From assembly GCF_030419005.1 (NCBI RefSeq), contig NZ_CP106951.1, forward strand, positions 1,860,001 to 1,924,000: 64,000 nt of DNA. Reading direction: 5' to 3'. Source of the stretch: Eleftheria terrae. Its GTDB lineage: Bacteria > Pseudomonadota > Gammaproteobacteria > Burkholderiales > Burkholderiaceae_C. The notes beneath the pieces were generated by a model. That model saw nothing but the letters and a program-made list of their open reading frames with translations, was not told the origin of the DNA and ran no database searches. How positions within the stretch are numbered: the first letter of the stretch is position 1; the number at the start of each line of letters is the position of its first letter. The translations under genes and the position numbers were made by a program. This document shows, in pieces, positions 1 to 8,800 of this stretch.

Positions 1-389
1 GTGTCGACTACTTGCTCCACAAGTTTGTGGAGCAAGTCCCACACCAGGGAGGCTGGCGCACGGTACATCGATCGGAGGTGCACCTCACGCTGGACATGGC
101 CAAGGAGTTGGCGATGGTAGAGCGAACACCGCGCGGTCGGGACGCACGGCGCTACTTCATCGAATGCGAGCGGCGCCTTCGGCAGGAGCAGTCCTCGCCC
201 GTTGCGCCGACGGCGCTCAGCCGCGGACAGCGGCAGGCGATCAATCGGAGAGCTTGGGCGGATGTCGCTGGCGAGGCCTATGCAGCTTTTCATGCAAGGC
301 GGGAGGGGTTGATCCGAGAGGCGGCTGCGCAGCCCGTGGCGCGGCCGGCATACCTGCCGCTTAGCCATCGCCCGAAGTGGGCTCGGTGA
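1..389 (+). CDS. AntA/AntB-type phage antirepressor, C-terminal part (5' end off window)
   Basis: The frame is open from the left edge, so the true start lies outside and the TTG at 12 is not a credible start. The segment with [14 protein letters not shown], then [15 protein letters not shown], is the hallmark of the AntA/AntB antirepressor domain. In that family the protein counteracts the phage repressor or acts as a DNA-binding regulator. About 70 residues of unrelated Arg/Ala-rich C-terminus follow. It ends 11 bases before the next gene, which has its own ribosome-binding site, so the two are probably co-transcribed. The family call is firm; its role in this phage is inferred. Confidence 0.8.
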   Translation, partial: VDYLLHKFVEQVPHQGGWRTVHRSEVHLTLDMAKELAMVERTPRGRDARRYFIECERRLRQEQSSPVAPTALSRGQRQAINRRAWADVAGEAYAAFHARREGLIREAAAQPVARPAYLPLSHRPKWAR

Positions 390-400
390 GGAGGGAAGCT

Positions 401-610
401 ATGAAGATCGACACGTACCGGTATCGTTGCCCCCTGGGCAAGCTGCAGCCGCAGACCACCGACCTGGATGCGGTCAAGGAACACGGCTGGCGAGACCAAC
501 GCATTCTCGTCGTGAACGAGGCCGACGAGCGTCTGGACTTTGTCGAGCGCGAGATGGTCCGCCGCATCGGCGAGCGGCTCTACGGCAAGGGAGGCAAGCG
601 CCATGGCTGA
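401..610 (+). CDS. Small phage protein of unknown function (69 aa)
   Basis: The ATG at 401 follows a strong GAGGAGGGA ribosome-binding site at 388-396, which fixes this start over an upstream in-frame GTG. The protein is short, soluble and charged (MKIDTYRYRC at the start, RRIGERLYGKGGKR at the end) and has no recognised domain. The next gene starts inside its last codons (ATG at 603), so they are translationally coupled. That coupling to the DUF6362 gene suggests a shared regulatory or early-to-late role; this is inference. Confidence 0.7.
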   Translation: MKIDTYRYRCPLGKLQPQTTDLDAVKEHGWRDQRILVVNEADERLDFVEREMVRRIGERLYGKGGKRHG

Positions 611-1046
611 GCAGTGGACCGTTGAGGCGGTGGCCACGCGCTTCGCCGATGCTGCAGAGACCTCGCGACGGCTGCCCGCCGTTCGGGTGCAGGGCTACCT
701 CAGCACCTGGCCGCGCGTTGTCCGGGAGCAGTGGGAAGCACTGGGCCGCAGGGATGAGGCACCGGTGCGCTTCCCACCCAGTCCGCAGGACATCGAGCGC
801 CTGCTGCAGGCCATGCAGTGGGTGCAGTGGCTTGAGGTGGAGCAGCGGCACCTGGTGTGGATGCGGGCCCAGCGCTACGGCTGGCAGGAGATCGGCAAGC
901 GCCTGGGCTGCGAGCGGACCACGGCCTGGCGTCGGTGGATGGTGGCCCTCCAGGTCGTGGCCGACCGGCTCAACCAGCAGGCCACAGATGCCAGCGCTCC
1001 TTTGCGCTCCTTTGCGCACCCTGGTGCTCCTGAAATGCGGCTATAG
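603..1046 (+). CDS. DUF6362 family phage protein with C-terminal helix-turn-helix
   Basis: This 147-aa protein starts within the end of the preceding gene (ATG at 603). The N-terminal half carries the family signature TRFADAAETSRRLPAVR followed by GYLSTWPRVV. The C-terminal half contains YGWQEIGKRLGCERTTAWRRW, which has the shape of a sigma-like or MarR-like recognition helix. The family is common in prophages of alpha- and betaproteobacteria and often sits between early genes and the terminase. A role as late-gene transcription regulator is plausible from domain and position but not shown. The last ten codons contain a short TTTGCGCTCC tandem repeat. Confidence 0.82.
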   Translation: MAEQWTVEAVATRFADAAETSRRLPAVRVQGYLSTWPRVVREQWEALGRRDEAPVRFPPSPQDIERLLQAMQWVQWLEVEQRHLVWMRAQRYGWQEIGKRLGCERTTAWRRWMVALQVVADRLNQQATDASAPLRSFAHPGAPEMRL

Positions 1047-1096
1047 CTCCCATGCGCGCCCTCAAGCGCTACTTGAGGTCTGCAACACTTTGGCCG

Positions 1097-1119
1097 TTTT
1101 TGGGTACATTTTTGGGTAC
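1097..1119. repeat. Two tandem TTTTTGGGTAC units
   Basis: Two identical 11-base units (1097-1107 and 1109-1119) are separated by one A, giving a period of 12, close to a DNA helical turn. Phased direct repeats like this can be protein-binding iterons or integrase arm sites. Nothing in the window shows which. Confidence 0.7.
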
Positions 1120-1551
1120 GGTGGCGCAGGGACCAGCAGTAGGGAGTGATCTCCCGGAGCGGAAAGCAGACCTTGGTAGCCAGAGTTACTTTGCGCTCCC
1201 GTCTGCGGTGCCAGGAGTGCCGGCGCTCCCACCTGCGGTGTGGCCGGCGTCTCGGAGTGCAAGACGGCCGGCGTCGTTCTCGGTACAGTTCGAACTGCGA
1301 CTGCAAAAGGACCTGCTGTAGAGCGGCGTGATCCACCTCGGATCGCTGTCGGCCTGCTGTTCAACAGCCCACAGGACAGTTTGTGGGTCCTTCTTTCTGG
1401 GTACCAATGCGGGCGGAAACCGCGCGACGCTTGAATAGCGTCCGGGTGCAAACCCGGTTGGCACAGTTGGCACTCACGCGCCTCCCGCGCGCTACTATCG
1501 ATTTCGTCCTTCCTTTCCTTGCTCCGACCGGCCGTTCACCACGGCCTTCAG

Positions 1552-1594
1552 CGGCCCGACGCCAGTGTGATATTGGCCGGGCCGTCTTCTTTCC
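1552..1594 (+). terminator. Putative Rho-independent terminator
   Basis: CGGCCC at 1552-1557 pairs with GGGCCG at 1579-1584, and GCCA at 1561-1564 pairs with TGGC at 1574-1577. The hairpin is followed by the pyrimidine-rich tail TCTTCTTTCC. The same GC stem plus TCTTCTTT pattern recurs between the D and E head genes, which supports a real terminator or attenuator ahead of the methyltransferase gene. Confidence 0.5.
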
Positions 1595-1677
1595 TCCTGC
1601 TCCCACTGAAGCCGCCACACGGCGCCCACAAGCCGTCACAACCTCTTCGGGGTGGGCCGTCCGTCACCCGACCGCAA

Positions 1678-2937
1678 ATGCCATCGCACAGCTTCTCTCC
1701 TCCGCTCAAGCTCGAACACTGGCCTACGAGCAAGCTCATCGCGTATGCCCGGAATCCGAGAAAAAATGACCACGCGGTCGACCAAATGGCGTCCGTCATC
1801 GCGGAGTTTGGGTTTCGTTTGCCTGTGGTGGCCCGCAGCACTGGCGAACTCGTTGACGGGCACCTTCGCCTAAAGGCCGCGATCAAGCTCGGGCTGGAGC
1901 AGATCCCAGTGGTACTGGCCGATGAGCTGACCGACGCACAGATTCGTGCTTTTCGCTTGCTTGCGAACCGGTCGGCGACCTGGGCGGAGTGGGACGACGA
2001 GCTCCTCCAATTTGAAATGGCCGAGCTGAACGAGGCGGATTTCGACCTGTCGCTCACCGGCTTCGACGCCGATGAGGTGGCGGACATCCTGTCCGAGGAT
2101 GAGGTGGAGCAGGAAGGGCAGACGAACGATGACGCTGTTCCGGAGCAGGAGGCGCGTCCAATCTCCCGCCCGGGTGATGTTTGGCTGATGGGGAAGCACC
2201 GCCTGGTCTGCGGCGATGCAACCAGCGCCGAGGTGTATCAGCTGCTGCTGGGCGATGGCCAGGTTGACATGGTGTTCACGGACCCGCCGTTCAACGTTGC
2301 GTACGGGGATAACGCAATGTTCCGAAAGCGCACTACGGCCCGTCCGATCCTGAACGATGCCCTTGGCGCAGGCTTCCAGCAATTCCTCACCGACGCCCTG
2401 TCGCTGATGGTCCCGCGCTGTCGCGGCGCGATGTACATCGCCATGTCCTCCAGCGAGCTCGACGCGCTGCAGGCCGCCTTCCGAGAGGCAGGCGGTCACT
2501 GGTCCACATTCATCATCTGGGCGAAGAACCGCTTCTCGCTCGGCACCGCGGACTACCAGCGCCAGTTCGAACCGATCCTCTACGGCTGGCCGAGGGGCGC
2601 CAAACGTCACTGGTGCGGGGACCGCGACCAGAGCGACGTCTGGCAGATCGATCGACGAGCAAAGAACGACCTGCACCCCACGATGAAGCCGGTCGAGCTG
2701 GTGGAACGGGCGATCCGCAACTCGAGCAGGCCGGGTGACGTTGTCCTCGACCCATTTGCTGGCTCGGGAACGACCCTGATCGCCGCTGAGAAAACTGGCA
2801 GGGTTGCGCGGGTGATGGAACTGGATGCCAAGTACGCCGACGTGGTTATCCGCCGCTGGCAGGAGTGGACAGAGCAAAGTGCTGTTCGTGAGTCAGATCA
2901 GCAGCCATTTGATGCACTGGCTGCCGTCTCTGTTTGA
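1678..2937 (+). CDS. ParB-nuclease-like domain fused to a DNA (adenine-N6) methyltransferase
   Basis: The protein has 419 aa from the ATG at 1678, where family-like sequence begins; longer upstream extension is repetitive and unlikely. Residues about 10-110 are a ParB/sulfiredoxin-like domain (GFRLPVVARSTGELVDGHLR and a following LADELTDAQIRAF). Residues about 165-400 are a methyltransferase with the catalytic DPPF motif (FTDPPFNVAYGD) before the AdoMet-binding FAGSGTT motif, the beta-class order. This architecture is common in phages and integrative elements. No restriction partner is encoded nearby, so it is probably an orphan methylase protecting or marking phage DNA. Target sequence unknown. 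Confidence 0.88.
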   Translation: MPSHSFSPPLKLEHWPTSKLIAYARNPRKNDHAVDQMASVIAEFGFRLPVVARSTGELVDGHLRLKAAIKLGLEQIPVVLADELTDAQIRAFRLLANRSATWAEWDDELLQFEMAELNEADFDLSLTGFDADEVADILSEDEVEQEGQTNDDAVPEQEARPISRPGDVWLMGKHRLVCGDATSAEVYQLLLGDGQVDMVFTDPPFNVAYGDNAMFRKRTTARPILNDALGAGFQQFLTDALSLMVPRCRGAMYIAMSSSELDALQAAFREAGGHWSTFIIWAKNRFSLGTADYQRQFEPILYGWPRGAKRHWCGDRDQSDVWQIDRRAKNDLHPTMKPVELVERAIRNSSRPGDVVLDPFAGSGTTLIAAEKTGRVARVMELDAKYADVVIRRWQEWTEQSAVRESDQQPFDALAAVSV

Positions 2938-2988
2938 GCGCGGGCGCTTCATGCGGTTGGATCGCAGCGATCGCAATACGAAGAATGA

Positions 2989-3339
2989 ATGATCGTGCCC
3001 GACCTGTCTCAGCAGATCGCCCAACTAACGCGTATCGATCAGAACATCGAGCGGGCACAGGCCCGAATTGCGGAGCTGGAGGACACAGCGAGGACCATTC
3101 CGCAGGGGCACGTCGAGGAGGCGAACAGCAAGACGCTTCTGGCCGCCCTGCGTGCAGCGCGGCTCGTTCTCGAAGAACCGCGCCGATCCATCATCGCGTC
3201 CGGGGCGTTGTGTAGACCGACGGGCGCCGCTACGGCCGGCGGGCACGGATGCCCGGGCGTACAACCGCTGGTGCGCGCTCCGGTACGGCATCGGTACGGG
3301 TCAACGGTTATGGAAAGGACTTGTCATGGCAACCCTTGA
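2989..3339 (+). CDS. Small coiled-coil phage protein, first of a tandem pair
   Basis: This gene encodes 116 aa. Residues 5-68 are helical and charged (RIDQNIERAQARIAELEDTA, then TLLAALRAARLVL). They align with the next gene over the pattern ID/RxIxxAxxxIAELExTAR. From about residue 70 the sequence turns into a low-complexity, Pro/Gly/Arg-rich tail with no match in the neighbour, as if frameshifted after a shared domain of about 68 residues. It overlaps the next start by 14 bases. No function recognised. Confidence 0.55.
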   Translation: MIVPDLSQQIAQLTRIDQNIERAQARIAELEDTARTIPQGHVEEANSKTLLAALRAARLVLEEPRRSIIASGALCRPTGAATAGGHGCPGVQPLVRAPVRHRYGSTVMERTCHGNP

Positions 3340-3631
3340 GCAAGAACTTGAGCACCTGGCAGACGCGGACCGCGACATTGCGAAGGCCGAGCTGCACATT
3401 GCAGAACTGGAGCAGACAGCCCGTCGTCTTGCCGAAACGGGTGGGGACGCGACCTTGACTCATCAACTGCTGGCAACCATGCGCGAGTCGGTCGCGACCT
3501 TCCGGGAGCAGCGTCGCTTGATTGCCGAAACTATCGACGACATGAGGGCTGGCAAGCGTCTGGAGATCGAGGACGCCGCCGCCCGGTTCCCGCCGGGTGA
3601 CCCGACATCGTTCCCGCCCGCCTCGCCTTGA
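3326..3631 (+). CDS. Small coiled-coil phage protein, second of a tandem pair
   Basis: The ATG at 3326 is preceded by GGAAAGGAC. The 101-aa protein has a heptad-like helical core (DADRDIAKAELHIAELEQTA, then QLLATMRESVATFREQRRLI). Short proteins of this shape recur in proteobacterial genomes and prophages without assigned function. Similarity to the preceding gene implies local duplication. A hetero-oligomer is possible but is only inference. Confidence 0.65.
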   Translation: MATLEQELEHLADADRDIAKAELHIAELEQTARRLAETGGDATLTHQLLATMRESVATFREQRRLIAETIDDMRAGKRLEIEDAAARFPPGDPTSFPPASP

Positions 3632-3685
3632 GCAAGGCAGGCCGCGTGCGTTGAGCAGGCAATCGGCCGGCCGATGCCAACGGCA

Positions 3686-4051
3686 CTACTCAACGCGCTC
3701 CTCCTCGAACGCTGCCGCAACAACGAAGCCGGTCAAATAACTGATGCCACGCGGGATGCCGGTGCGGGTGGAGGTTTGCGCACTCACCCGCCACGACTGC
3801 CAGCGGTTCACCGCCGCTGCGACTGCGGCGGCCAAGTCGAGGCCGGTATGGTGGAAGTTGAGGACATCATCCGCAAACTGTCGTCCGTACCGGCTGTCGA
3901 GAAAGGCCCGAACCGACTCAAGCCGTTCGCCGGTCGCTTCGGCGATTCGCGTCATTGCTTCGGGCCAAGCGGCCGACGCTCGCTGGCCCATGGTGCCGAT
4001 GAAACCCGAAGCCTCGTCGTTTGTGCCGGGTAAGCCGTAGTTGGGGTGCAT
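3686..4051 (-). CDS. Minus-strand accessory protein of unknown function (121 aa)
   Basis: The ATG at 4051 (MHPNYGLPGTNDEASG) has GGGAGA upstream on the coding strand and is preferred to the in-frame ATG at 4093. Features are GFIGTMGQRASAAWPEAM and FHHTGLDLAAAVAAAV, an amphipathic helical protein without signal peptide. It is transcribed opposite to the phage late genes, in line with the two minus genes to its right, as an accessory block carried by the element. Confidence 0.6.
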   Translation of the reverse strand: MHPNYGLPGTNDEASGFIGTMGQRASAAWPEAMTRIAEATGERLESVRAFLDSRYGRQFADDVLNFHHTGLDLAAAVAAAVNRWQSWRVSAQTSTRTGIPRGISYLTGFVVAAAFEEERVE

Positions 4052-4148
4052 GCTGTTTTTCTCCCGATGGGTGCGTGCGATGACCTTATTCACGCTCCGA
4101 GCAGGCCGGAAGCCAAGGGGTCTTGGCCTCCAACCTGATACCGATTGA

Positions 4149-4526
4149 TCAACCGAGCCGTGCCACGTAGCGAGCGTAGTCCGCGCCCTCGAAGTTCACA
4201 TACAGGACCGGGCGGTCGGGTGCGACCAGCTCGACGCACACCCAGGCGTTCCAGATCAGGCCGCCCTCGCGGGTCACCCATTCCCTGCGACGCATGAGAT
4301 CGCCGGTGAACTCGTCGTATTCCTCAGCGGTCAGGTGCCGCGTCGAGGTAACGAAGATGCGCTGCGGCTCGCCGCCGCCCACGTCCTCAAGCGTCTGGGG
4401 CTTGCGCGTGAAGGGCAGCCGGATACCCAGTTCGTGCACCGCCACCTCTCTTCCGCACATGAACACCGTGCGTGGGGTGCGGGAGATGCGGATCGTTAGC
4501 TCTTGCAGGGAAACGTGCGTGTCCAT
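4149..4526 (-). CDS. Minus-strand accessory protein of unknown function (125 aa)
   Basis: The ATG at 4526 has the ribosome-binding site GGAAAAGAAG directly upstream, which decides the start. The sequence is compact and acidic (TSTRHLTAEEYDEFTGDLMRR, then GLIWNAWVCVELVAPDRPV) with no transmembrane segment. Genes like this are often seen next to DUF3489 genes in integrative elements, as here. No enzymatic motif recognised. Confidence 0.65.
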   Translation of the reverse strand: MDTHVSLQELTIRISRTPRTVFMCGREVAVHELGIRLPFTRKPQTLEDVGGGEPQRIFVTSTRHLTAEEYDEFTGDLMRRREWVTREGGLIWNAWVCVELVAPDRPVLYVNFEGADYARYVARLG

Positions 4527-4656
4527 GATTCTTCTTTTCCTTGGCGTCATCGAATTGATGCGGGTTGATTCAAAGCCGCCGTGCAGGGTGACGGCGTTCG
4601 GCTGCCGGCAGGTGGCCGATGACTCCCGCCAGGGCCGCGTTGAGCGGCCCTTCGCT

Positions 4657-5229
4657 TCAGGCAGCCAGAACTTCAGTCGTCTCACTCGCACCCGCTTCAA
4701 CGATGCGGTAGACGCGCTTGCCGCCGTCTTCCTTAGCGGAGACCACCTGAAGGCCGAGGCGCTTGCGGAAGGTGCCGGAGAAGGTGCCGCGCACGGTGTG
4801 CGGCAGCCAGCCGGTCAGCGCCTGGATCTCTGCCACCGTGGCGCCGCTGGGGCGGCGCAGCAAGGCAATGACCTGCGCTTGCTTGCTGCCATCACGCGAT
4901 GTGCGCGCTTTGCGCTCGGGTGCCGGTCGAGCGTCGGCCCAGCTGGCTTCGGCGGCCGCCACGTCCGCCTCCAGCGAGCTGTCCCCATCGAGCGCCGCTT
5001 CTTCTTGCGGCGCGGGTCGCTCTTGGCCGATGACCTGATAGCCCGCGTCGGTGACGGCGTGGCGATCCCCTTCCTGGTAGGCCCAGCCGCGGGCCACCAG
5101 GCCTTGCAGCACCTTCGCGCGGGCGCCACCCTTGACGCTGGCGGGGAACCACTCGATGCGGCCTTCGTTGTGCTCGGCCGCGTGGGTCAGGGTCTCGCGC
5201 TGGGTGGCGGTCAGGGTCGTTGCGTTCAT
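4657..5229 (-). CDS. DUF3489 domain-containing protein
   Basis: Two in-frame ATGs exist, at 5238 and 5229. The AAAAGGA ribosome-binding site runs into the first and is well spaced for the second, so 5229 is chosen. The C-terminal third carries the DUF3489 winged-helix pattern QAQVIALLRRPSGATVAEIQ, then TGWLPHTVRGTFSGTFRKRL, then GKRVYRI. An acidic linker of about 45 residues precedes it, and the N-terminus resembles a small winged-helix region. The family is frequent in mobile elements and probably binds DNA. It begins the minus-strand block that faces the terminase genes. Confidence 0.85.
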   Translation of the reverse strand: MNATTLTATQRETLTHAAEHNEGRIEWFPASVKGGARAKVLQGLVARGWAYQEGDRHAVTDAGYQVIGQERPAPQEEAALDGDSSLEADVAAAEASWADARPAPERKARTSRDGSKQAQVIALLRRPSGATVAEIQALTGWLPHTVRGTFSGTFRKRLGLQVVSAKEDGGKRVYRIVEAGASETTEVLAA

Positions 5230-5356
5230 GTTGTTCATCCTTTTGGGTTGGTTGGCGGTCGCTGTGCGACGCCGCTATGAACGCTCTTCTCGGGCCACGC
5301 AGCAACGGAAGAGTTGATGCGAGTTGATTCCGCAGGCCCAGTCCTGCCTGAGCACG

Positions 5357-5878
5357 ATGGGACTTTCAATCCGGGCCTATGCGCGCCACCGCGGCGTCAG
5401 CGACACGGCGGTCCACAAGGCGATCCGCGCGGGCCGCATCACACCGCAGCCGGACGGCACCATCGATGCGGAGAAGGCGGACGCCGAGTGGGCGCAGAAC
5501 ACGGAGGAGCCGCGCGTCGGCACGCGGCAGCAAGCCCCTCGGGTGCAAAGCGACCTGGTGGAGCGCGGCGCTGCGTCAGCGGGTGGTACCTCGCTGCTGC
5601 AGGCCCGCACCGTCAACGAGGTCGTCAAAGCGCAGGCCAACAAGGTCCGGCTGGCCCGCCTCAAGGGCGAGCTGGTGGACCGCTCGCAGGCACTGGCCCA
5701 CGTTTTCAAGCTGGCGCGTGCGGAGCGCGATGCCTGGCTCAACTGGCCCGGCCGGGTCTCGTCCGAGCTGGCGGCCCGGCTCGGCGTGGACCCGCACGAG
5801 ATGCACGTGGCGCTGGAGCGCGCCGTGCGCGAGCAACTGCAAGAGCTGGGCGAGGTCGAGCCACGGCTGGACGGATGA
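5357..5878 (+). CDS. Terminase small subunit (DNA-recognition)
   Basis: The sequence MGLSIRAYARHRGVSDTAVHKAIRAG is a helix-turn-helix that begins many Nu1-type small terminases. In phages this subunit binds the packaging site and presents DNA to the large subunit. The ATG at 5357 fits the domain; a TTG at 5324 behind GGAAGAG would add 11 residues and cannot be excluded. The C-terminal half (ARLKGELVDRSQALAHVFKL) is the helical oligomerisation and large-subunit contact region. Its TGA overlaps the large-subunit start. Confidence 0.85.
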   Translation: MGLSIRAYARHRGVSDTAVHKAIRAGRITPQPDGTIDAEKADAEWAQNTEEPRVGTRQQAPRVQSDLVERGAASAGGTSLLQARTVNEVVKAQANKVRLARLKGELVDRSQALAHVFKLARAERDAWLNWPGRVSSELAARLGVDPHEMHVALERAVREQLQELGEVEPRLDG

Positions 5879-8800
5879 TGGACTTCAACTACGAAGGGGC
5901 GGTCGAGATCGAACGTGCCTGGCGGCAGGGCTTGACGCCGGATCCACTGCTGACGGTCTCCGAATGGGCTGACCAACACCGGGTGCTGTCCAGCAAGGCA
6001 TCCGCGGAGCCCGGACGCTGGCGCACCGCCCGCACGCCCTACCTGCGGGAGATCCTCGACTGCCTCTCGCCGACGTCACCCGTGGAACGCGTGGTGTTCA
6101 TGAAGGGCGCACAGGTCGGTGCCCCGCTGGCGCTCGATACGCCGATTCCCACTCCCGAAGGGTGGAGCACGATGGGTCAGCTGAGCCCCGGCGACTATGT
6201 CCTCGGGGCCGATGGCTGGCCCTGCAAAGTCACGGGCGCCTCGCCAGTGCTCGAAGACCAGCCCTGCTATTGCATCCTCTTCGAGGACGGTCAGACCGTC
6301 GTCTGTGATGCAGCGCATCTCTGGCGCGTGTGGGACTTCACCAATGATGTTCCGCAGGAACGCACGCTGCGAACGGAGCAAATGGTCGGGCGTGTGATGT
6401 TGGGCCGGAGCAAGCGGTTTCGGTTTGCCGTGGACTTGTGCAAGGCGGTGGAGTTGCCCCGCGAACCGTTGCTGATCGATCCCTACGTGCTGGGTGTCTG
6501 GTTGGGCGACGGCAGCAGCACGATGAATCACATCAGCGTGCATGAAGACGATGAGGAGATCGCGCAGCACTTGAACGCCTGCGGCGTCAATGCCATATTC
6601 CGCCTGCCCACCTGGCGCAAGGGGCGCTGCGCCAATGTGATCATCGACCCGACGTACCGGGCCATCGGCGAGGATCAATTGCCCCTGGCTGGCAGCGGTC
6701 GCTCCCGTTTCATGACACATCTGCGGCTGCTGGACTTGCTGGACAACAAGCACATCCCGCAGGCCTACTTGCGCGCTGGGCGCCAGCAGCGCCTGGCCTT
6801 GGTGCAGGGCTTGATGGATACCGACGGCACCATCAGCGCCGACGGTAAGACATGTACCTTCTCCAACGTCGATCGCAACTTGATCGATGGACTCGTCGAG
6901 CTGCTGCGCAGCCTGGGCTACAAACCCAGCGTGTCCAGCCGACCGGGCAGGCTGCATCGAATCCGCGAGCAAGGCTGGACGGCCAGCCAGGAGCATTGGC
7001 GGGTCACCTGGACCGCCTATGCAGAAGAGCCGATGTTTCGGCTCTCGCGCAAGCTTGCCCGCATGCGTTCGATCGACAAGGGGCTGCCCGCCAGGAGCCG
7101 GCGCCGACGTATCGTCGATATCCAGCCGGTGGCCTCGGTACCGGTGCGCTGTATCGCCGTGGACTCGTCCGATCACCTGTTCCTGTGCGGCAAGGGCTGG
7201 ATTCCTACCCACAACACCGAGGCGGGCAGTAATTGGATTGGCTACGTGATCCATCACTCGCCGGGTCCCATGATGGCCGTCTGGCCGACCGTAGAGATGG
7301 CCAAGCGCAACTCCAAGCAGCGCATCGATCCGCTGGTGGAGGAGTCACCGGTGTTGGCCGAGCTGATCGCGCCGGCCCGCAGCCGGGACGCGGGCAACAC
7401 CATCTTGTCCAAGGAGTTCCGCGGCGGCGTGCTGGTGATGACCGGGGCCAACAGCGCGGTGGGCCTGCGTTCGATGCCGGTGCGCTACCTGTTCCTGGAT
7501 GAGGTGGACGGCTATCCGCTGGACGTGGAGGGCGAAGGAGATGCCATCTCGCTGGCCGAGGCCCGCACTCGCACCTTCGCGCGGCGCAAGATCTTCATCG
7601 TCAGCACGCCGACGATTGCCGGAGCCTCGACCATCGAGCGCGAGTACGAAGCGTCGGACCAACGTCGCTACCTCGTGCCGTGCCCGCACTGCGGCCACAG
7701 CCAGTGGCTGCGCTTCGAGCGACTGCGCTGGGAGCGGGAGCGGCCGCACACCGTCGCCTACATCTGCGAGGACTGCGAAGCGCCCATCCCTGAGCACCAC
7801 AAGACGCGGATGCTGGAGCGCGGGCAGTGGCGGGCGACGGTGACGGGTGGCTCGCGGCGGACGGCCGGCTTCCACTTGTCATCGCTGTACAGTCCGATCG
7901 GCTGGCGCTCCTGGCGCGACATTGCTGCCGCCTGGGAGAGCGCCACCGCCAAGGAATCCCGCTCGTCGGCGGCCATCAAGACCTTCAAGAACACGGAGCT
8001 GGGCGAGACGTGGACCGAGGACGGCGAGGCGCCCGACTGGCAGCGCCTGCTAGAGCGGCGCGAGAGCTACCGCCCGGGATCGATCCCCTGGGGCGGCCTG
8101 CTGCTGGTGGCGGGGGCCGACATCCAGAAGGACCGCATCGAGGTGTCGGTCTGGGCCTGGGGCCGGGGCAAGGAATCCTGGTTGATCGAGCACCGCGTGC
8201 TGATGGGCGACACCGGGCGAGCCGATGTGTGGCGCCAGCTCGGCGCGCTGCTGAACGAAACCTGGGCCCACGAGAGTGGGGTGCAGATGCCGCTGGCCAA
8301 GCTGGCCGTGGACACCGGCTTTCAGACGCAGGAGGCCTATGCGTTCGTGCGCGCCTGCCACGACGTCCGGGTGATGGCGGTCAAGGGGGTGCCGACTGGT
8401 GCCGCACTGATCGGGACACCGACCGCGGTGGATGTCACGGCGGCTGGCCGCCGGCTGCGGCGCGGCATCAAGGTCTTTGCGGTGGCAGTGGGCCTCGCCA
8501 AGCAGGAGCTGTACAGCAACCTGCGAAAGGCGCCGAACGTCGATCCGAGCACTGGGGAGATCGCTTATCCGCCCGGCTACGTCCACTTGCCCGCCATGGA
8601 CGCCGAGTACCTGCAGCAGCTGTGCGCCGAGCAACTGGTCACCCGGCGAGACCGCAACGGCTTCCCGGTGCGGGAGTGGCAGAAGATGCGCGAGAGGAAC
8701 GAGGCCCTGGATATCGCGGTCTACGCCCGAGCTGCTGCGGCGGCGTGCGGCTTGGACCGTTTCGAAGAACGCCATTGGCGGGAGCTGGAGCGACCGTTCG

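Larger units (their letters stand above)
1047..1677. other. 631-base non-coding stretch upstream of the methyltransferase gene
   Basis: No convincing gene is present. Short open frames here are Arg/Cys-rich and lack ribosome-binding sites. The stretch contains a tandem TTTTTGGGTAC repeat (1097-1119), a 30-base-period imperfect repeat (GCGCTCCC followed by TCTGCGGTG or CCTGCGGTG, at 1193-1210 and 1223-1240), and a terminator-like hairpin at 1552-1594. It is long for a phage genome and may hold the late promoter region or recombination debris. Confidence 0.6.

Noticed and set aside
1146..1331. Cys/Arg-rich 61-codon frame that might be a zinc-finger peptide
   Set aside because: No ribosome-binding site, biased composition from repeats, no pattern of spaced Cys pairs.
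5314..5874. Upstream extension of the large terminase frame by 187 codons
   Set aside because: It overlaps the small terminase in another frame and is Gly/Arg/Ala-rich; the ATGA overlap at 5875 is the natural start.
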